A stretch of 64,000 nucleotides of DNA from Escherichia coli DSM 30083 = JCM 1649 = ATCC 11775 (GCF_003697165.2 NZ_CP033092.2:868001-932000); one strand, 5' to 3'; shown: positions 18,915 to 28,901, counted from the first letter of the stretch. The notes: generated from the sequence alone by a model not told the origin. Translations and numbers: made by a program.

Positions 18915-19477
18915 AACGCCATCCACAGCCCCGGCAGCAGCATATTTCCGGTCGCCTGCAAGACTTCTGCGACACCCATATTGATGACATACAGCAGCAG
19001 AACGAGGATCATCGGCGAGAAATCAATCCCACCCATTGCCGGTAGCAAGCGGCGAATCGGGCGCAGCAGCGGATCGGCCAGCTGAATCAGCACGTATTCA
19101 ATCGGGCTACGACCCTGGCTTACCCAGCTCATAATCGCCATCACCAGCAGGACCCAGAAAATCAGCAGGCCGATGGTTTTCAGCAGAATCAATAAACCGG
19201 CAATCCAAATGATTGGCAGGAAGGTCACCACTTTAAACAGCACGATGGCTTTAATGAAACTGAGAATATAGGCAACCAGCAGCGAGGCGCTATCAATGGG
19301 GCCCATTGCCGGAATAACGCGGCGCAGTGGCCCGATAATCGGCTGCGTTACCTTCACTACAAACTGTGAGAAGGGGTTGTAAAAATCACAATGAGCCCAC
19401 TGCATCCAGATGCGTAATAACAGCACCATGGTATACAGCTCAATGACCGTTGAAAGCAGGAAAGTCAACGTATTCAT
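18911..19477 (-). CDS. yggT: YGGT-family inner-membrane protein
   Basis: A 188-residue protein made of two repeats of the YGGT domain, each with two membrane helices and the conserved [14 protein letters not shown] / [17 protein letters not shown] segment. Family members have been linked to envelope or osmotic functions in other bacteria; the role here is not established. It lies between yggS and yggU in a conserved operon. Confidence 0.93.
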
Positions 19478-19494
19478 GGCGTTCCTTTAATTCC

Positions 19495-20199
19495 TTATTT
19501 TTTAGAGTAATCACGCGCACCAAAAATTGCAGTGCCGATACGAACCATCGTGCTACCTGCCGCAATGGCGGCTTCCATATCGTCCGACATTCCCAGAGAG
19601 AGCGTGTCGATATGCGGGTAGCGCGTTTTCAGTCCGGCAAATGCTACAGCCATTTGGCGTGCAACTTCAAACTGCCTTACATATTCTGACTCAGGCGCAG
19701 GGATTGCCATCAGCCCGCGCAGACGTAAACGCGGTAGTTCAGCGACCGCAGCTGCCAGCTCGTCCAGTTCAGCCAGTTGAATCCCGGACTTACTGTTTTC
19801 ATCACTAATGTTAATTTGAATCAGTACGTTAAGAGGGGGAAGTTCTGCCGGGCGCTGGTCGTTCAGACGGGTAGCGATGCGCAAACGGTCGATGGTATGA
19901 CACCAGTCGAAATGCTCTGCCACCAGGCGGCTTTTATTAGACTGCAACGGGCCAATAAAATGCCATTCTAATCCTGTTACGCTCAGTTCCTGAAAGTGGC
20001 GAATTTTATCTACCCCTTCCTGAACGTAGTTTTCACCAAATTGACGCTGCCCGGCATCAATGGCTTCTGCGATGGCGCTCGCAGGTTTTGTTTTACTGAC
20101 TGCAAGCAGCGTAATTTCTTCTGGAGAACGGCCGCAACGCGTTGCAGCCGCTGAGATTTTGTCCCGGACCTGTGCCAGGTTATGCGCAATATCGTTCAT
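19495..20199 (-). CDS. yggS: PLP homeostasis protein YggS (PLPBP)
   Basis: A 234-residue protein with an alanine-racemase-like N-terminal barrel that binds pyridoxal phosphate without known catalysis and affects vitamin B6 and amino-acid homeostasis. The PLP lysine is in LLAVSKTKPA (Lys36), and the phosphate-binding end is LSMGMSDDMEAAI-like (LSLGMSDDMEAAI). It is the first gene of its operon; the start is only 17 bases from the divergent yggR start. Confidence 0.95.
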   Translation of the reverse strand: MNDIAHNLAQVRDKISAAATRCGRSPEEITLLAVSKTKPASAIAEAIDAGQRQFGENYVQEGVDKIRHFQELSVTGLEWHFIGPLQSNKSRLVAEHFDWCHTIDRLRIATRLNDQRPAELPPLNVLIQINISDENSKSGIQLAELDELAAAVAELPRLRLRGLMAIPAPESEYVRQFEVARQMAVAFAGLKTRYPHIDTLSLGMSDDMEAAIAAGSTMVRIGTAIFGARDYSKK

Positions 20200-20216
20200 T
20201 TTCCGAGGATCTTAGT

Positions 20217-21197
20217 ATGAATATGGAAGAAATTGTGGCCCTTAGTGTAAAGCATAACGTCTCGGATCTACACCTGTGCAGCGCCTGGCCCGCACGATGG
20301 CGTATTCGCGGGAGAATGGAAGCTGCGCCGTTTGACGCGCCGGACGTCGAAGAGCTACTGCGGGAGTGGCTGGATGACGATCAGCGGGCAATATTGCTGG
20401 AGAATGGTCAGCTGGATTTTGCTGTGTCGCTGGCGGAAAACCAGCGATTGCGCGGCAGTGCGTTCGCACAACGGCAAGGTATTTCTCTGGCGTTACGGCT
20501 GTTACCTTCGCACTGCCCGCAGCTCGAACAGCTTGGCGCACCACCGGTATTGCCGGAATTACTCAAGAGCGAGAATGGCCTGATTCTGGTGACGGGGGCG
20601 ACGGGGAGCGGCAAATCTACCACGCTGGCGGCGATGGTTGGCTATCTCAATCAACATGCCGATGCGCATATTCTGACGCTGGAAGATCCTGTGGAATATC
20701 TCTATACCAGTCAGCGATGTTTGATCCAGCAGCGGGAGATTGGTTTGCACTGTATGACTTTCGCATCGGGATTGCGGGCTGCATTGCGGGAAGATCCTGA
20801 TGTGATTTTGCTCGGAGAGCTGCGTGATAGCGAGACAATCCGTCTGGCGCTGACGGCGGCAGAAACCGGGCATCTGGTGCTGGCGACATTACACACGCGC
20901 GGCGCAGCGCAGGCAGTTGAGCGACTGGTGGATTCATTTCCTGCGCAGGAAAAAGATCCCGTGCGTAATCAACTGGCAGGTAGTTTACGGGCAGTGTTGT
21001 CACAAAAACTGGAAGTGGATAAACAGGAAGGACGCGTGGCGCTGTTTGAATTACTGATTAACACACCCGCGGTGGGGAATTTGATTCGTGAAGGGAAAAC
21101 CCACCAGTTACCGCATGTTATTCAAACCGGGCAGCAGGTGGGGATGATAACGTTTCAGCAGAGTTATCAGCAGCGGGTGAAAGAAGGGCGCTTGTGA
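20217..21197 (+). CDS. yggR: PilT-like ATPase YggR
   Basis: A 326-residue type II/IV secretion ATPase of the PilT (pilus retraction) class. It shows Walker A GATGSGKSTT, the Asp box ILTLEDPVEYL, Walker B DPDVILLGELRD and the His box ATLHTRGAAQAVERL. Length is a little shorter than true PilT. No pilus genes are adjacent, so its partner is unclear. The start at 20217 (MNMEEIVALS) removes 25 residues that would overlap yggS. Confidence 0.93.
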   Translation: MNMEEIVALSVKHNVSDLHLCSAWPARWRIRGRMEAAPFDAPDVEELLREWLDDDQRAILLENGQLDFAVSLAENQRLRGSAFAQRQGISLALRLLPSHCPQLEQLGAPPVLPELLKSENGLILVTGATGSGKSTTLAAMVGYLNQHADAHILTLEDPVEYLYTSQRCLIQQREIGLHCMTFASGLRAALREDPDVILLGELRDSETIRLALTAAETGHLVLATLHTRGAAQAVERLVDSFPAQEKDPVRNQLAGSLRAVLSQKLEVDKQEGRVALFELLINTPAVGNLIREGKTHQLPHVIQTGQQVGMITFQQSYQQRVKEGRL

Positions 21198-21236
21198 CGT
21201 TACTGTGTCTGATACGAATTGTAAATATGCCCGATG

Positions 21237-21322
21237 CGCAAGCTTATCGGGCCTACAAGGGAAGCGTAACTTTGAATTCGCACTCACTGTAGGTTGGATA
21301 AGGCGTTTACGCCGCATCCAAC
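21237..21322. repeat. BIME between yggR and ruvX
   Basis: A REP (CCCGATGCGCAAGCTTATCG) and an inverted REP (GGTTGGATAAGGCGTTTACG) separated by about 30 bases, between convergent genes. Confidence 0.85.
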
Positions 21323-21370
21323 ATGAAACAACGAGCACATTGTCAGAAATCTGTGCGCTAGTAAATCGCC

Positions 21371-21787
21371 TTAATATCCCTGCTCGAAATAGCTTTCGAG
21401 AATAATAACCGCAGAGGCAGAGTCGACTTTGCCTTTGTTGAGCGCCCGATAGCCGCCCTGTTCAAACAGACCGGAACGTGCCTCCACGGTGCTAAGACGC
21501 TCGTCATGGAGCTTTACTTCAACACCGAAACGACCATGAATACGGTTGGCAAATTTACGCGCTCTGGCGGTTAACGGCTGTTCGGTGCCGTCCATATTCA
21601 GCGGCAAACCGACGATGATTTCGTCCGGCTGCCACTCTTTCAGTAAACGCTCGATAATGTTCCAGTCCGGCGTACCGTCCTGCGCTTTAATTGCAGGCAA
21701 AGGGCGAGCGGTGCCGGTAATGCGTTGGCCGACCGCTACGCCAATGCTTTTGGTGCCGAAGTCGAAGGCGAGTAAGGTTCCACTCAT
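21371..21787 (-). CDS. ruvX: YqgF/RuvX RNase H-fold nuclease
   Basis: A 138-residue RNase H-like protein implicated in 16S rRNA 5'-end maturation and described as a Holliday-junction-resolvase homologue. The first catalytic Asp is in [15 protein letters not shown], the Glu in [19 protein letters not shown] and the last Asp in KGKVDSASA. Its start shares one base with the yqgE stop (TGATG), and the pair is conserved. Confidence 0.96.
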
Positions 21788-22350
21788 CAGGCGTGTCCTG
21801 CCACACCAGGCATGGTGAGAATATCCACACCAATCAGTTTTGCCGCCTCGCGCCAGCGGTCGGCAATCGGCGTTTTGAACAGAATATTCAGATCTGCCGG
21901 GGCCGTTAGCCACGCGTTATCGAGAATTTCTTGTTCCAGTTGACCTTTCTCCCAGGAGGCATAACCCAGAGCCACCAATACGTCAGACGGTTGTTTATCG
22001 GTGCCGAGCGTTTCCAGCACATCGCGGGAAGTGGTCATCACTGTGTTGTCTGAAATGCGAATGCTGGAAGCAAAATTGGAGGGCGGAGTATGCAAAATAA
22101 ACCCGCGATCTTCAGCCAGCGGACCGCCGAGCATAACCGGTTTATCCAGACGGATTGATTCATCACGCGGCTCCGGCGTGATCTTCAGCTTTTCCAGAAT
22201 CCCTTCAATTTTGAGATTTTCCAGCGGCTTGTTGACGATGATCCCCATTGCACCATTGGTATTATGTTCGCAAATGTAGACCACGGAACGACGGAAAATC
22301 GGATCCTGGAGAGCAGGCATGGCAATAAGAAAGTGATGCTGTAAATTCAT
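21787..22350 (-). CDS. yqgE: UPF0301 (DUF179) protein YqgE
   Basis: A 187-residue protein beginning [19 protein letters not shown], with the family motifs [19 protein letters not shown] and [13 protein letters not shown]. Its function is unknown, but it is nearly always linked to yqgF/ruvX. The start at 22350 drops 24 upstream codons that are poorly conserved. Confidence 0.94.
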
Positions 22351-22458
22351 TGTCAGAGGTTCTGTTTCCTGGTTCAAAAAAGCAACAGCGCCCAGTATGC
22401 GTGGAAAGAAGGGCGCTGTCACTCAGAGTCTCAACGAGATCCTTCTCGCTAAGGTGGG

Positions 22459-23409
22459 TTACTGCTGCTGTAAACGTGCTTCGATGGCATCCATTAACAT
22501 TCCGGTGATCGACACCGGAAACTCTGCTTCAATCTCACGAATACAGGTTGGGCTGGTGACGTTAATTTCAGTCAGACGGTCGCCGATGATATCCAGACCA
22601 ACAAAAATCAGCCCTTTTTCTTTCAGCGTCGGCCCAATCTGACGGGCGATTTTCCAGTCACTTTCCGTCAGCGGACGAGGTTCACCGCGACCACCGGCAG
22701 CCAGATTGCCACGGGTTTCGCCCCCCTGCGGAATACGCGCCAGGCAATACGGCACCGGCTCGCCATCCACTACCAGCACGCGTTTGTCGCCATCTTTAAT
22801 GGCTGGCAGGTAATTTTGCGCCATGCAGTAGCGAGTGCCATGCTCAGTCAGGGTTTCGGCAATCACGCCGAGGTTTGGATCACCTTCTTTCACGCGGAAA
22901 ATCGACGCGCCGCCCATACCGTCCAGCGGCTTAAGAATGATGTCGCTGTGTTTTTCCCAGAACGCTTTCAACTGCGCTTTATTGCGCGTGACCAGTGTTT
23001 CTGGCGTTAAGTCAGAGAACCAGGCAGTGAACAGTTTTTCGTTACAGTCGCGCAGGCTCTGCGGCTTGTTAACGATCAGCGTCCCTTTCTCTTCGGCACG
23101 TTCCAGAATATAGGTCGCGTAGATAAACTCGGTATCAAACGGCGGGTCTTTACGCATCAGGATCACATCGAGATCGGCCAGCGGCAGATCCTGCTCACCC
23201 GTGAACTCGTACCATTTATCGTAGTTCTGTTCGACGCTCAAAGTACGGGTACGAGCGCGAGCCTCACCATTGATCAAATAGAGATCGGCCATCTCCATAT
23301 AGTGAAGTTCGTAACCACGACGCTGTGCTTCCAGCAACATAGCGAAACTGGAATCTTTCTTGATGTTGATGTTTGCGATGGGGTCCATCACGATGCCGAG
23401 CTTGATCAT
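22459..23409 (-). CDS. gshB: Glutathione synthetase
   Basis: An ATP-grasp ligase that joins glycine to gamma-glutamylcysteine, the second step of glutathione synthesis (316 residues). N-terminal domain MIKLGIVMDPI; ATP-grasp features include ILKPLDGMGGASIFR, the glycine-rich loop RGEPRPLTESD and the metal site DIIGDRLTEINVTSPT. It follows rsmE by 12 bases and is cotranscribed with it. Confidence 0.97.
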   Translation of the reverse strand: MIKLGIVMDPIANINIKKDSSFAMLLEAQRRGYELHYMEMADLYLINGEARARTRTLSVEQNYDKWYEFTGEQDLPLADLDVILMRKDPPFDTEFIYATYILERAEEKGTLIVNKPQSLRDCNEKLFTAWFSDLTPETLVTRNKAQLKAFWEKHSDIILKPLDGMGGASIFRVKEGDPNLGVIAETLTEHGTRYCMAQNYLPAIKDGDKRVLVVDGEPVPYCLARIPQGGETRGNLAAGGRGEPRPLTESDWKIARQIGPTLKEKGLIFVGLDIIGDRLTEINVTSPTCIREIEAEFPVSITGMLMDAIEARLQQQ

Positions 23410-23421
23410 TATTCTTCTCCG

Positions 23422-24153
23422 TTAGCCCAAATCGCCAAAACGCACTTGTAGCGCGGTAATGGCGGTGAGCGCAGTTGTCTCAGTACGCAAAACGCGAGGT
23501 CCCAACAGGATATCAGTAAATTGATAGCGGGCAGTCATGGCAATTTCATCTGCCGATAAACCGCCTTCCGGGCCAATCAGCAGGCGGACGCGTTCGACCG
23601 GTAACGGCAACGTATTGATGCTGTTACTGGCGCGCGGGTGAAGATTCAGTTTCAGTCCTTCATCCTGCTCTGCACACCAGGCTTCCAGATCCATCGCTGG
23701 ACGGATTTCCGGCACCCGGTTACGGCCACACTGCTCACAGGCAGCAATTGCAATCTTCTGCCACTGCTGGAGCTTCTTGTTCAGACGTTCACTATCCAGT
23801 TTAACGCCGCAGCGCTCAGAAAAAAGTGGCGTAATGAGGCTTACACCGAGTTCGATCGATTTCTGGATAGTAAATTCCATTTTTTCACCACGCGACATCA
23901 CCTGACCGAGGTGAATATGCAGCGGAGATTCGCGATCGTCGATCTGGCCTTCCAGCACCTTCACTTCCACGCTTTTTTTGCTGGCGCTGGTAATTTCGGC
24001 GTCAAAGACCTGGTTGCTGCCGTCAAACAATTGCAGCGCCTGTCCCGGCCCCATACGCAGTACGCGCCCGATATGGTTGGCGGCATCTTCGCAAAGCGCG
24101 ATGTGAGAATGGCTGGTCAGTGGTTCAGGATGATAAATGCGGGGGATACGCAT
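23422..24153 (-). CDS. rsmE: 16S rRNA m3U1498 methyltransferase
   Basis: A 243-residue SPOUT (trefoil-knot) methyltransferase that modifies U1498 of 16S rRNA. It has an N-terminal PUA-like domain and the C-terminal knot with [13 protein letters not shown] and [13 protein letters not shown]. The start at 24153 ([12 protein letters not shown]) is preferred over an upstream in-frame ATG without conservation. Confidence 0.96.
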
Positions 24154-24232
24154 AGTTAAAAATCCGCGTCGTCTCCCCACGCGGTTGTACGCGTGGGGTA
24201 GGGGTTAACAAAAAGAATCCCGCTAGTGTAGG

Positions 24233-24940
24233 TTAGCTCTTTCGCGCCTGGCAAGCGCGTTGCACATACGGGTTATGATTGCCCTGCACCTTCGCGATGC
24301 GTTCATCACGCTCGCACTCCCAGTCGGTAACTGGATACATCTTGTCCCATGCGTTGAACAGCTGCGTTTGCTGACGAGAGAGTGTCAGGTTGTATTGGTC
24401 ACGCATATAGAAGTAGGTGCGCGCAATGGCACCGCGTGCACGCGCTGGTGGTTCGGCAACTTTTTCTTTGAAATCGACCTTCATGGCGCATTGACCGTAC
24501 TGGCCTTCACCGCCATTCCACTGGCTGTACATAAAGTTGCCGCGATCGCCATTCACCTCACCGACTGACGGCTGCAGGTTATGCATATCGCTTTCCATCT
24601 TGCGATAGACCGGATCTTTGGCGCAATTTTTACGTCCACCGTCCTGCCAGCACTGGCGCTGGTGACCGAATTGCCAGGCAGGAACGACGTGTTCCCACTC
24701 TACGCGGCTGGCACGGTTTTCATTTTTTCGCACCTGATAGCCGCACGATTGCAGATCAACAACGCCTTTTTTGCCCTGCCAGTTAATTTTACATCCGCAA
24801 TAAAACGTACCGGGCGCGTCAGCGTGGACTTTTACCGCCGCGGCTTTCGCTTGAGAAAAACTATTGATACCTTCGGCCAATGCCGGGCCGGAAAATGCTG
24901 CGCTCAGTACCACCGCAGCAATAGACAAATAACGGTACAT
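24233..24940 (-). CDS. endA: DNA-specific endonuclease I
   Basis: A periplasmic non-specific double-strand endonuclease of 235 residues with a signal peptide ending ALA. The beta-beta-alpha metal (His-Me) core includes RVEWEHVVPAWQFG (active His) and DMHNLQPSVGEVNGDRGN. Mature cysteines can form disulfides. It lies between sprT and rsmE. Confidence 0.97.
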   Translation of the reverse strand: MYRYLSIAAVVLSAAFSGPALAEGINSFSQAKAAAVKVHADAPGTFYCGCKINWQGKKGVVDLQSCGYQVRKNENRASRVEWEHVVPAWQFGHQRQCWQDGGRKNCAKDPVYRKMESDMHNLQPSVGEVNGDRGNFMYSQWNGGEGQYGQCAMKVDFKEKVAEPPARARGAIARTYFYMRDQYNLTLSRQQTQLFNAWDKMYPVTDWECERDERIAKVQGNHNPYVQRACQARKS

Positions 24941-25034
24941 CACTTACTCCGTGTTAAAACGAGCCAGCAACGTAGCGAAAGTTGTTTTGGTATGCAATCA
25001 GCCAGATCAGGAAAGTTTCTGATAGTTCAGGTGG

Positions 25035-25532
25035 TTATTTCGCAACCAGCTGTTCGCCGCAGTGAACACAGCGATAGACGGCTTCGCCACGAACTACGCG
25101 ATTATGACGGCGTACGGTAAGCTGATGCTCCTGGCACTTGCAGCGGTAGGGGAAGGTGTTGCGGCGCACGGATTGCAGTTCGAACTGATGCGTACGGCGG
25201 GCGGGAACGCCCAGCACGCTTTCCATCATCCACTTCCACTCTTTGCCATGTGGCGCTACGCGGCCGAAATGTTTCCATACCAGCAAATGTGCCAGTTCGT
25301 GCGGCACCACTTCTTCAATAAAGGCTTCACTGTTTTCCAACAGCAAAACGGGATTGAGGCGAATTTCATAGCTTTCCAGCCAGGCTGTTCCGGCAGAGGT
25401 TCCGCGCTGGGTGTAAGAGAGTTTTGGCTCCGGGTAGTTACGCCCTAGCTTCAGGTTCGCCTGGGCGAGTTTTTCCCGCAGGCGACGCATAACGGCCTGT
25501 TGGATGGCGATAGGGAGACGGGATGTTTTCAT
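25035..25532 (-). CDS. sprT: SprT-family zinc metalloprotein
   Basis: A 165-residue SprT-like domain protein with the zinc-protease motif VVPHELAHLLVW and a C-terminal zinc ribbon (CKCQEHQ ... CVHCGEQL). The eukaryotic SPRTN relative repairs DNA-protein crosslinks; the E. coli function is not firmly established. It lies between galP and endA. Confidence 0.94.
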   Translation of the reverse strand: MKTSRLPIAIQQAVMRRLREKLAQANLKLGRNYPEPKLSYTQRGTSAGTAWLESYEIRLNPVLLLENSEAFIEEVVPHELAHLLVWKHFGRVAPHGKEWKWMMESVLGVPARRTHQFELQSVRRNTFPYRCKCQEHQLTVRRHNRVVRGEAVYRCVHCGEQLVAK

Positions 25533-25574
25533 AGCGGCAGAGGATAGAGCGAAGAAAAGATGACTGCAAGAGGT

Positions 25575-25600
25575 GGCTTCCTCCGCGACGGGAGGAAGCC
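25575..25600 (-). terminator. Hairpin after galP
   Basis: GGCTTCCTCC and GGAGGAAGCC form perfect 10-bp arms just beyond the galP stop. No strong T-tract follows on the minus strand, so it may stabilise the 3' end rather than terminate. Confidence 0.55.
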
Positions 25601-25608
25601 TGAGGAGA

Positions 25609-27003
25609 TTAATCGTGAGCGCCGATTTCGCGCAGTTTACGACCTTTCATCAGATTACGTTCAATATGTTCCAGCGAAACATGTTTGGTTTCCGGTACCA
25701 GCCACAATGTCAGCAGGATAAACAGTACGTTCAGAGCAGCATACACCCAGAAGGTGTTGGCGTTACCCAGCGTGTTGAGCATGGTCAGGAACGTTGCGCC
25801 AACGATCATGTTGGCAATCCAGTTGGTGGCAGTGGAGCAGGTGATGCCAAAATCGCGGCCTTTCAGCGGCTGAATTTCGGAGCACAGTACCCAAATCAGC
25901 GGACCAGCACTCATGGCAAAACCGACAATAAACATCAGCAGCATGGCGATGGCGAAATACTGCGCCGACGGAGAGTGGATACCGATATGCATCATTGTAC
26001 CGAGTACGCCCATACCAGCAGCCATCACCAGGAAGCCCAGCGTTAGCGTTGGTTTACGTCCCCAGCGGTCAACAAGGCCGATTGCGATAAAGGTGGCAAG
26101 TACGTTGGTCAGGCCGACAATCACTGTCCCCCACATTTGCTCGGTGGTGTTGGTATAACCCGCCAGTTCGAAGATTTTCGGCGCGTAATACATGATGACG
26201 TTCATCCCGGTGAATTGCTGCATTATCTGCAATAGTACGCCAAGGAACACCGCGCGGCGGAAGTTGCTGTTCTCTTTAAACAGCGCCCAGCCACTCTGTT
26301 TAACCTGCAAACTTTCACGGATTTCATCCAGTTCGCGTTTCGCTTCCGCGCTGGTGTCACGCAGGCGTAGCAGCACGCGTTCGGCATCAACAAAACGGCG
26401 TTTGGCGGCAAACCAACGTGGGCTGTCTGGCAGGAAGAAGACACCAATCAGCAGCAAAATTGCCGGGATGATAATCACACCCAGCATCCAGCGCCATGCA
26501 CCGGTGTAGCTGAAGGCGGTATCAGAAAGATAAGCGCCGAGGATCCCGATAGTGATCATCAACTGATACATCGAGATCATACTGCCGCGAATTTTTTCCG
26601 GCGCAATTTCTGACAGGTACAGTGGTGCGGTATAAGAGGCCACACCCACCGCCAGCCCCAGCAGAACGCGGGAAAGAATCAGTACTTCAACGTTTGGCGC
26701 AGCCGCAGAGAACAGTGAACCGGCAACAAACAGGATTGCGCCGATCATCAGGCTCTTTTTGCGCCCGAGTTTAAAGGAGAGCCAGCCGCTGCCCACCGCA
26801 CCGACTGCCGCACCGAACATCATGGAGCTTACGACCCATTCTTGCGTGTGCGAAGTAATCTGGAATTCATCTGCAATAAACGGCAGTGCGCCAGCAATTA
26901 CACCGATATCCAGGCCAAAGAGTAATCCCGCCAGAGCGGCAAGGAAGCAGACGAAAAACGTCATTGCCTTGTTTGACCGCCCCTGTTTTTTAGCGTCAGG
27001 CAT
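25609..27003 (-). CDS. galP: Galactose:proton symporter GalP
   Basis: A 464-residue sugar-porter MFS protein with 12 membrane helices that imports galactose and glucose. Family signatures are present: RKKSLMIGA, PDSPRW (for PESPR), GRKPTLTLG and PETKHVSLE. The start at 27003 (MPDAKKQGRS) is preferred over an ATG four codons upstream. Promoter-proximal CRP and GalR/GalS sites lie directly upstream. Confidence 0.98.
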   Translation of the reverse strand: MPDAKKQGRSNKAMTFFVCFLAALAGLLFGLDIGVIAGALPFIADEFQITSHTQEWVVSSMMFGAAVGAVGSGWLSFKLGRKKSLMIGAILFVAGSLFSAAAPNVEVLILSRVLLGLAVGVASYTAPLYLSEIAPEKIRGSMISMYQLMITIGILGAYLSDTAFSYTGAWRWMLGVIIIPAILLLIGVFFLPDSPRWFAAKRRFVDAERVLLRLRDTSAEAKRELDEIRESLQVKQSGWALFKENSNFRRAVFLGVLLQIMQQFTGMNVIMYYAPKIFELAGYTNTTEQMWGTVIVGLTNVLATFIAIGLVDRWGRKPTLTLGFLVMAAGMGVLGTMMHIGIHSPSAQYFAIAMLLMFIVGFAMSAGPLIWVLCSEIQPLKGRDFGITCSTATNWIANMIVGATFLTMLNTLGNANTFWVYAALNVLFILLTLWLVPETKHVSLEHIERNLMKGRKLREIGAHD

Positions 27004-27063
27004 GATGCCCTCCAATATGGTTATTTTTTATTGTGAATTAAGATAGGTGAGTACGACGTAAAA

Positions 27064-27085
27064 AGATGTGAAGCAAATCACATCA
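27064..27085. promoter_or_regulatory. CRP site of galP
   Basis: TGTGA-AGCAAA-TCACA (27067-27082) has all ten conserved CRP half-site bases, 61-82 bases upstream of the start codon. Confidence 0.85.
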
Positions 27086-27101
27086 GTGTAATCGCTTACA
27101 C
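27086..27101. promoter_or_regulatory. GalR/GalS operator of galP
   Basis: GTGTAATCGCTTACAC fits the 16-bp gal operator consensus GTGNAANCGNTTNCAC exactly and abuts the CRP site, consistent with known galactose induction of galP. Confidence 0.9.
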
Positions 27102-27395
27102 TAATATTTATCTTAGTTATGATTTAAGTGCATGAAAATAATTGAGTTATATCATCATAGATTAAAGGCTGTTATCTGCAATTAAGACTTTACTGAAAAA
27201 AAATGTAACAACTGTGAAGGCTGAATAATAATATGAAAATATTACAAATATTTGGCTGGCGTGGTTGGTGTAATCGGTTTCAGTAGTGATGATAATTTGC
27301 GGTAAAACGTGTTGAGGAAGAATGATGTTATTGTGCGGGCGGTTTTTTTGTCGGATGCGGCGTGAATGCCTGTCCACCGCGGTGAGGTAAAAGAA
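27102..27395. other. galP-metK intergenic region
   Basis: An AT-rich stretch without a convincing gene. It includes a degenerate half REP (TCGGATGCGGCGTGAATGCC) near 27350-27375. Short open frames here lack ribosome binding sites. Confidence 0.5.
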
Positions 27396-27420
27396 AAAGG
27401 CCAGCGCGAGGCTGGCCTTT
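27396..27420 (-). terminator. metK terminator
   Basis: On the minus strand AAAGGCCAGCC-loop-GCTGGCCTTTTTC, a GC-rich hairpin followed by a T-tract, 20 bases beyond the metK stop. Confidence 0.88.
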
Positions 27421-27439
27421 GAAAGCAGGTGAAGAAAGA

Positions 27440-28594
27440 TTACTTCAGACCGGCAGCATCACGCAGCAGCTGCGCTTTGTCGGTTTTTTCCCACGGGAAA
27501 TGTTCACGACCAAAGTGACCGTATGCTGCGGTTTCTTTGTAGATCGGGTGCAGCAGATCCAGCATCTGAATCAGACCGTATGGGCGCAGGTCGAAGAATT
27601 CACGTACCAGCAGAGTCAGTTGTTCAGAAGGCACTTTCTCAGTACCGAAAGTTTCTACCATGATGGAAGTCGGTTCAGCCACGCCGATTGCGTAGGAAAC
27701 CTGAATTTCACAACGATCGGCCAGGCCAGCAGCAACAATGTTTTTCGCGACATAACGTGCTGCGTAGGCTGCGGAACGGTCCACTTTTGATGGATCTTTA
27801 CCGGAGAATGCACCGCCACCATGACGCGCCATGCCGCCGTAGGTATCAACGATGATTTTACGACCAGTCAGACCGCAGTCACCCATCGGGCCACCGATAA
27901 CGAAACGACCGGTCGGGTTGATGAAGAATTTGGTGGCAGAAGTCAGCCATTCAGCGGGCAGAATCGGCTTGATGATCTCTTCCATTACCGCTTCTTGCAG
28001 CGATTTCTGGTCGATCTCTTCAGAGTGCTGAGTGGAAAGCACGACAGCATCAATGCCAACGATTTTGCCGTCGTCATACTGGAAAGTCACCTGGCTTTTC
28101 GCGTCCGGGCGCAGCCACGGCAGAGTGCCGTTTTTACGCACTTCAGCCTGACGCTGTACCAGACGGTGTGCATAAGTGATAGGTGCTGGCATCAGCACGT
28201 CGGTTTCATTAGTTGCGTAGCCAAACATCAGACCCTGGTCGCCCGCGCCCTGTTCCAGCGGATCGGCACGGTCAACGCCCTGGTTGATGTCAGGAGACTG
28301 TTTACCGATGGCGCTCAGAACCGCACAGGAGTTAGCGTCAAAGCCCATGTCGGAATGTACATAGCCAATTTCGCGAACGGTATTACGGGTGATCTCTTCG
28401 ATGTCTACCCAGGCGCTGGTGGTGATTTCGCCGCCAACTAAAACCATGCCGGTTTTTACGTAGGTTTCGCAAGCAACGCGTGCTTTCGGATCCTGTTCGA
28501 GGATCGCGTCTAAAACGGCATCAGAGATTTGGTCAGCAATTTTGTCAGGATGCCCTTCAGAGACGGACTCGGACGTAAAAAGGTGTTTTGCCAT
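27440..28594 (-). CDS. metK: S-adenosylmethionine synthetase
   Basis: Makes SAM from methionine and ATP; an essential cytoplasmic homotetramer (384 residues). It shows [20 protein letters not shown], the ATP motif [12 protein letters not shown] and the phosphate loop [16 protein letters not shown]. The start at 28594 gives [10 protein letters not shown]; an ATG four codons upstream is not the known one. A MetJ operator array lies in its upstream region. Confidence 0.98.
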
Positions 28595-28634
28595 ATTTAA
28601 TATCACCTAAAGAGAATTTGGTTAGCTCAAACTG

Positions 28635-28901
28635 TTGTGTGGATTTTATGTGGTAGCGGATCCTACCACGACTCTGCAGGTTAAAAACACTGGCAGTCTG
28701 AGTGTTAATCGGTATGGATGGATTAACATCTGGATGGCTATTTTAGGTCAGTTCTTCACCCAATTTCCACTTTTTTTTGAATCGTGTCTCATTCTGTTAA
28801 AAACGTGGCTGGAAATTTTTCCTGACAATGCTGGCATTCTGCGTATTTATCTTTTGCAATTTTCTGCCATTGTGGGGTATAAAACGCGGCGCGCGGCTTA
28901 A
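28635..28901 (+). CDS. yqgD: Small predicted protein YqgD
   Basis: An open frame of 88 residues with hydrophobic stretches (WMAILGQFFTQFPLFF). It corresponds by position and sequence, as I remember it, to the uncharacterised K-12 yqgD. It runs antisense through the metK promoter, leader and MetJ boxes, and has no strong ribosome binding site. It may not be a real gene, or may start at an internal ATG. Confidence 0.35.
   Translation: MCGFYVVADPTTTLQVKNTGSLSVNRYGWINIWMAILGQFFTQFPLFFESCLILLKTWLEIFPDNAGILRIYLLQFSAIVGYKTRRAA
28650..28669. repeat. Inverted repeat in the metK leader
   Basis: GTGGTAG and CTACCAC arms around CGGATC, 56-75 bases upstream of the metK start codon. It could be a 5'-UTR hairpin in the metK message. 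Confidence 0.5.
28692..28731. promoter_or_regulatory. Tandem MetJ boxes upstream of metK
   Basis: Read on the minus strand, five consecutive 8-mers (AGATGTTA, ATCCATCC, ATACCGAT, TAACACTC, AGACTGCC) resemble the met box AGACGTCT to differing degrees, with the best matches at the ends. metK is a known MetJ target; the box boundaries are my reading. Confidence 0.6.
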
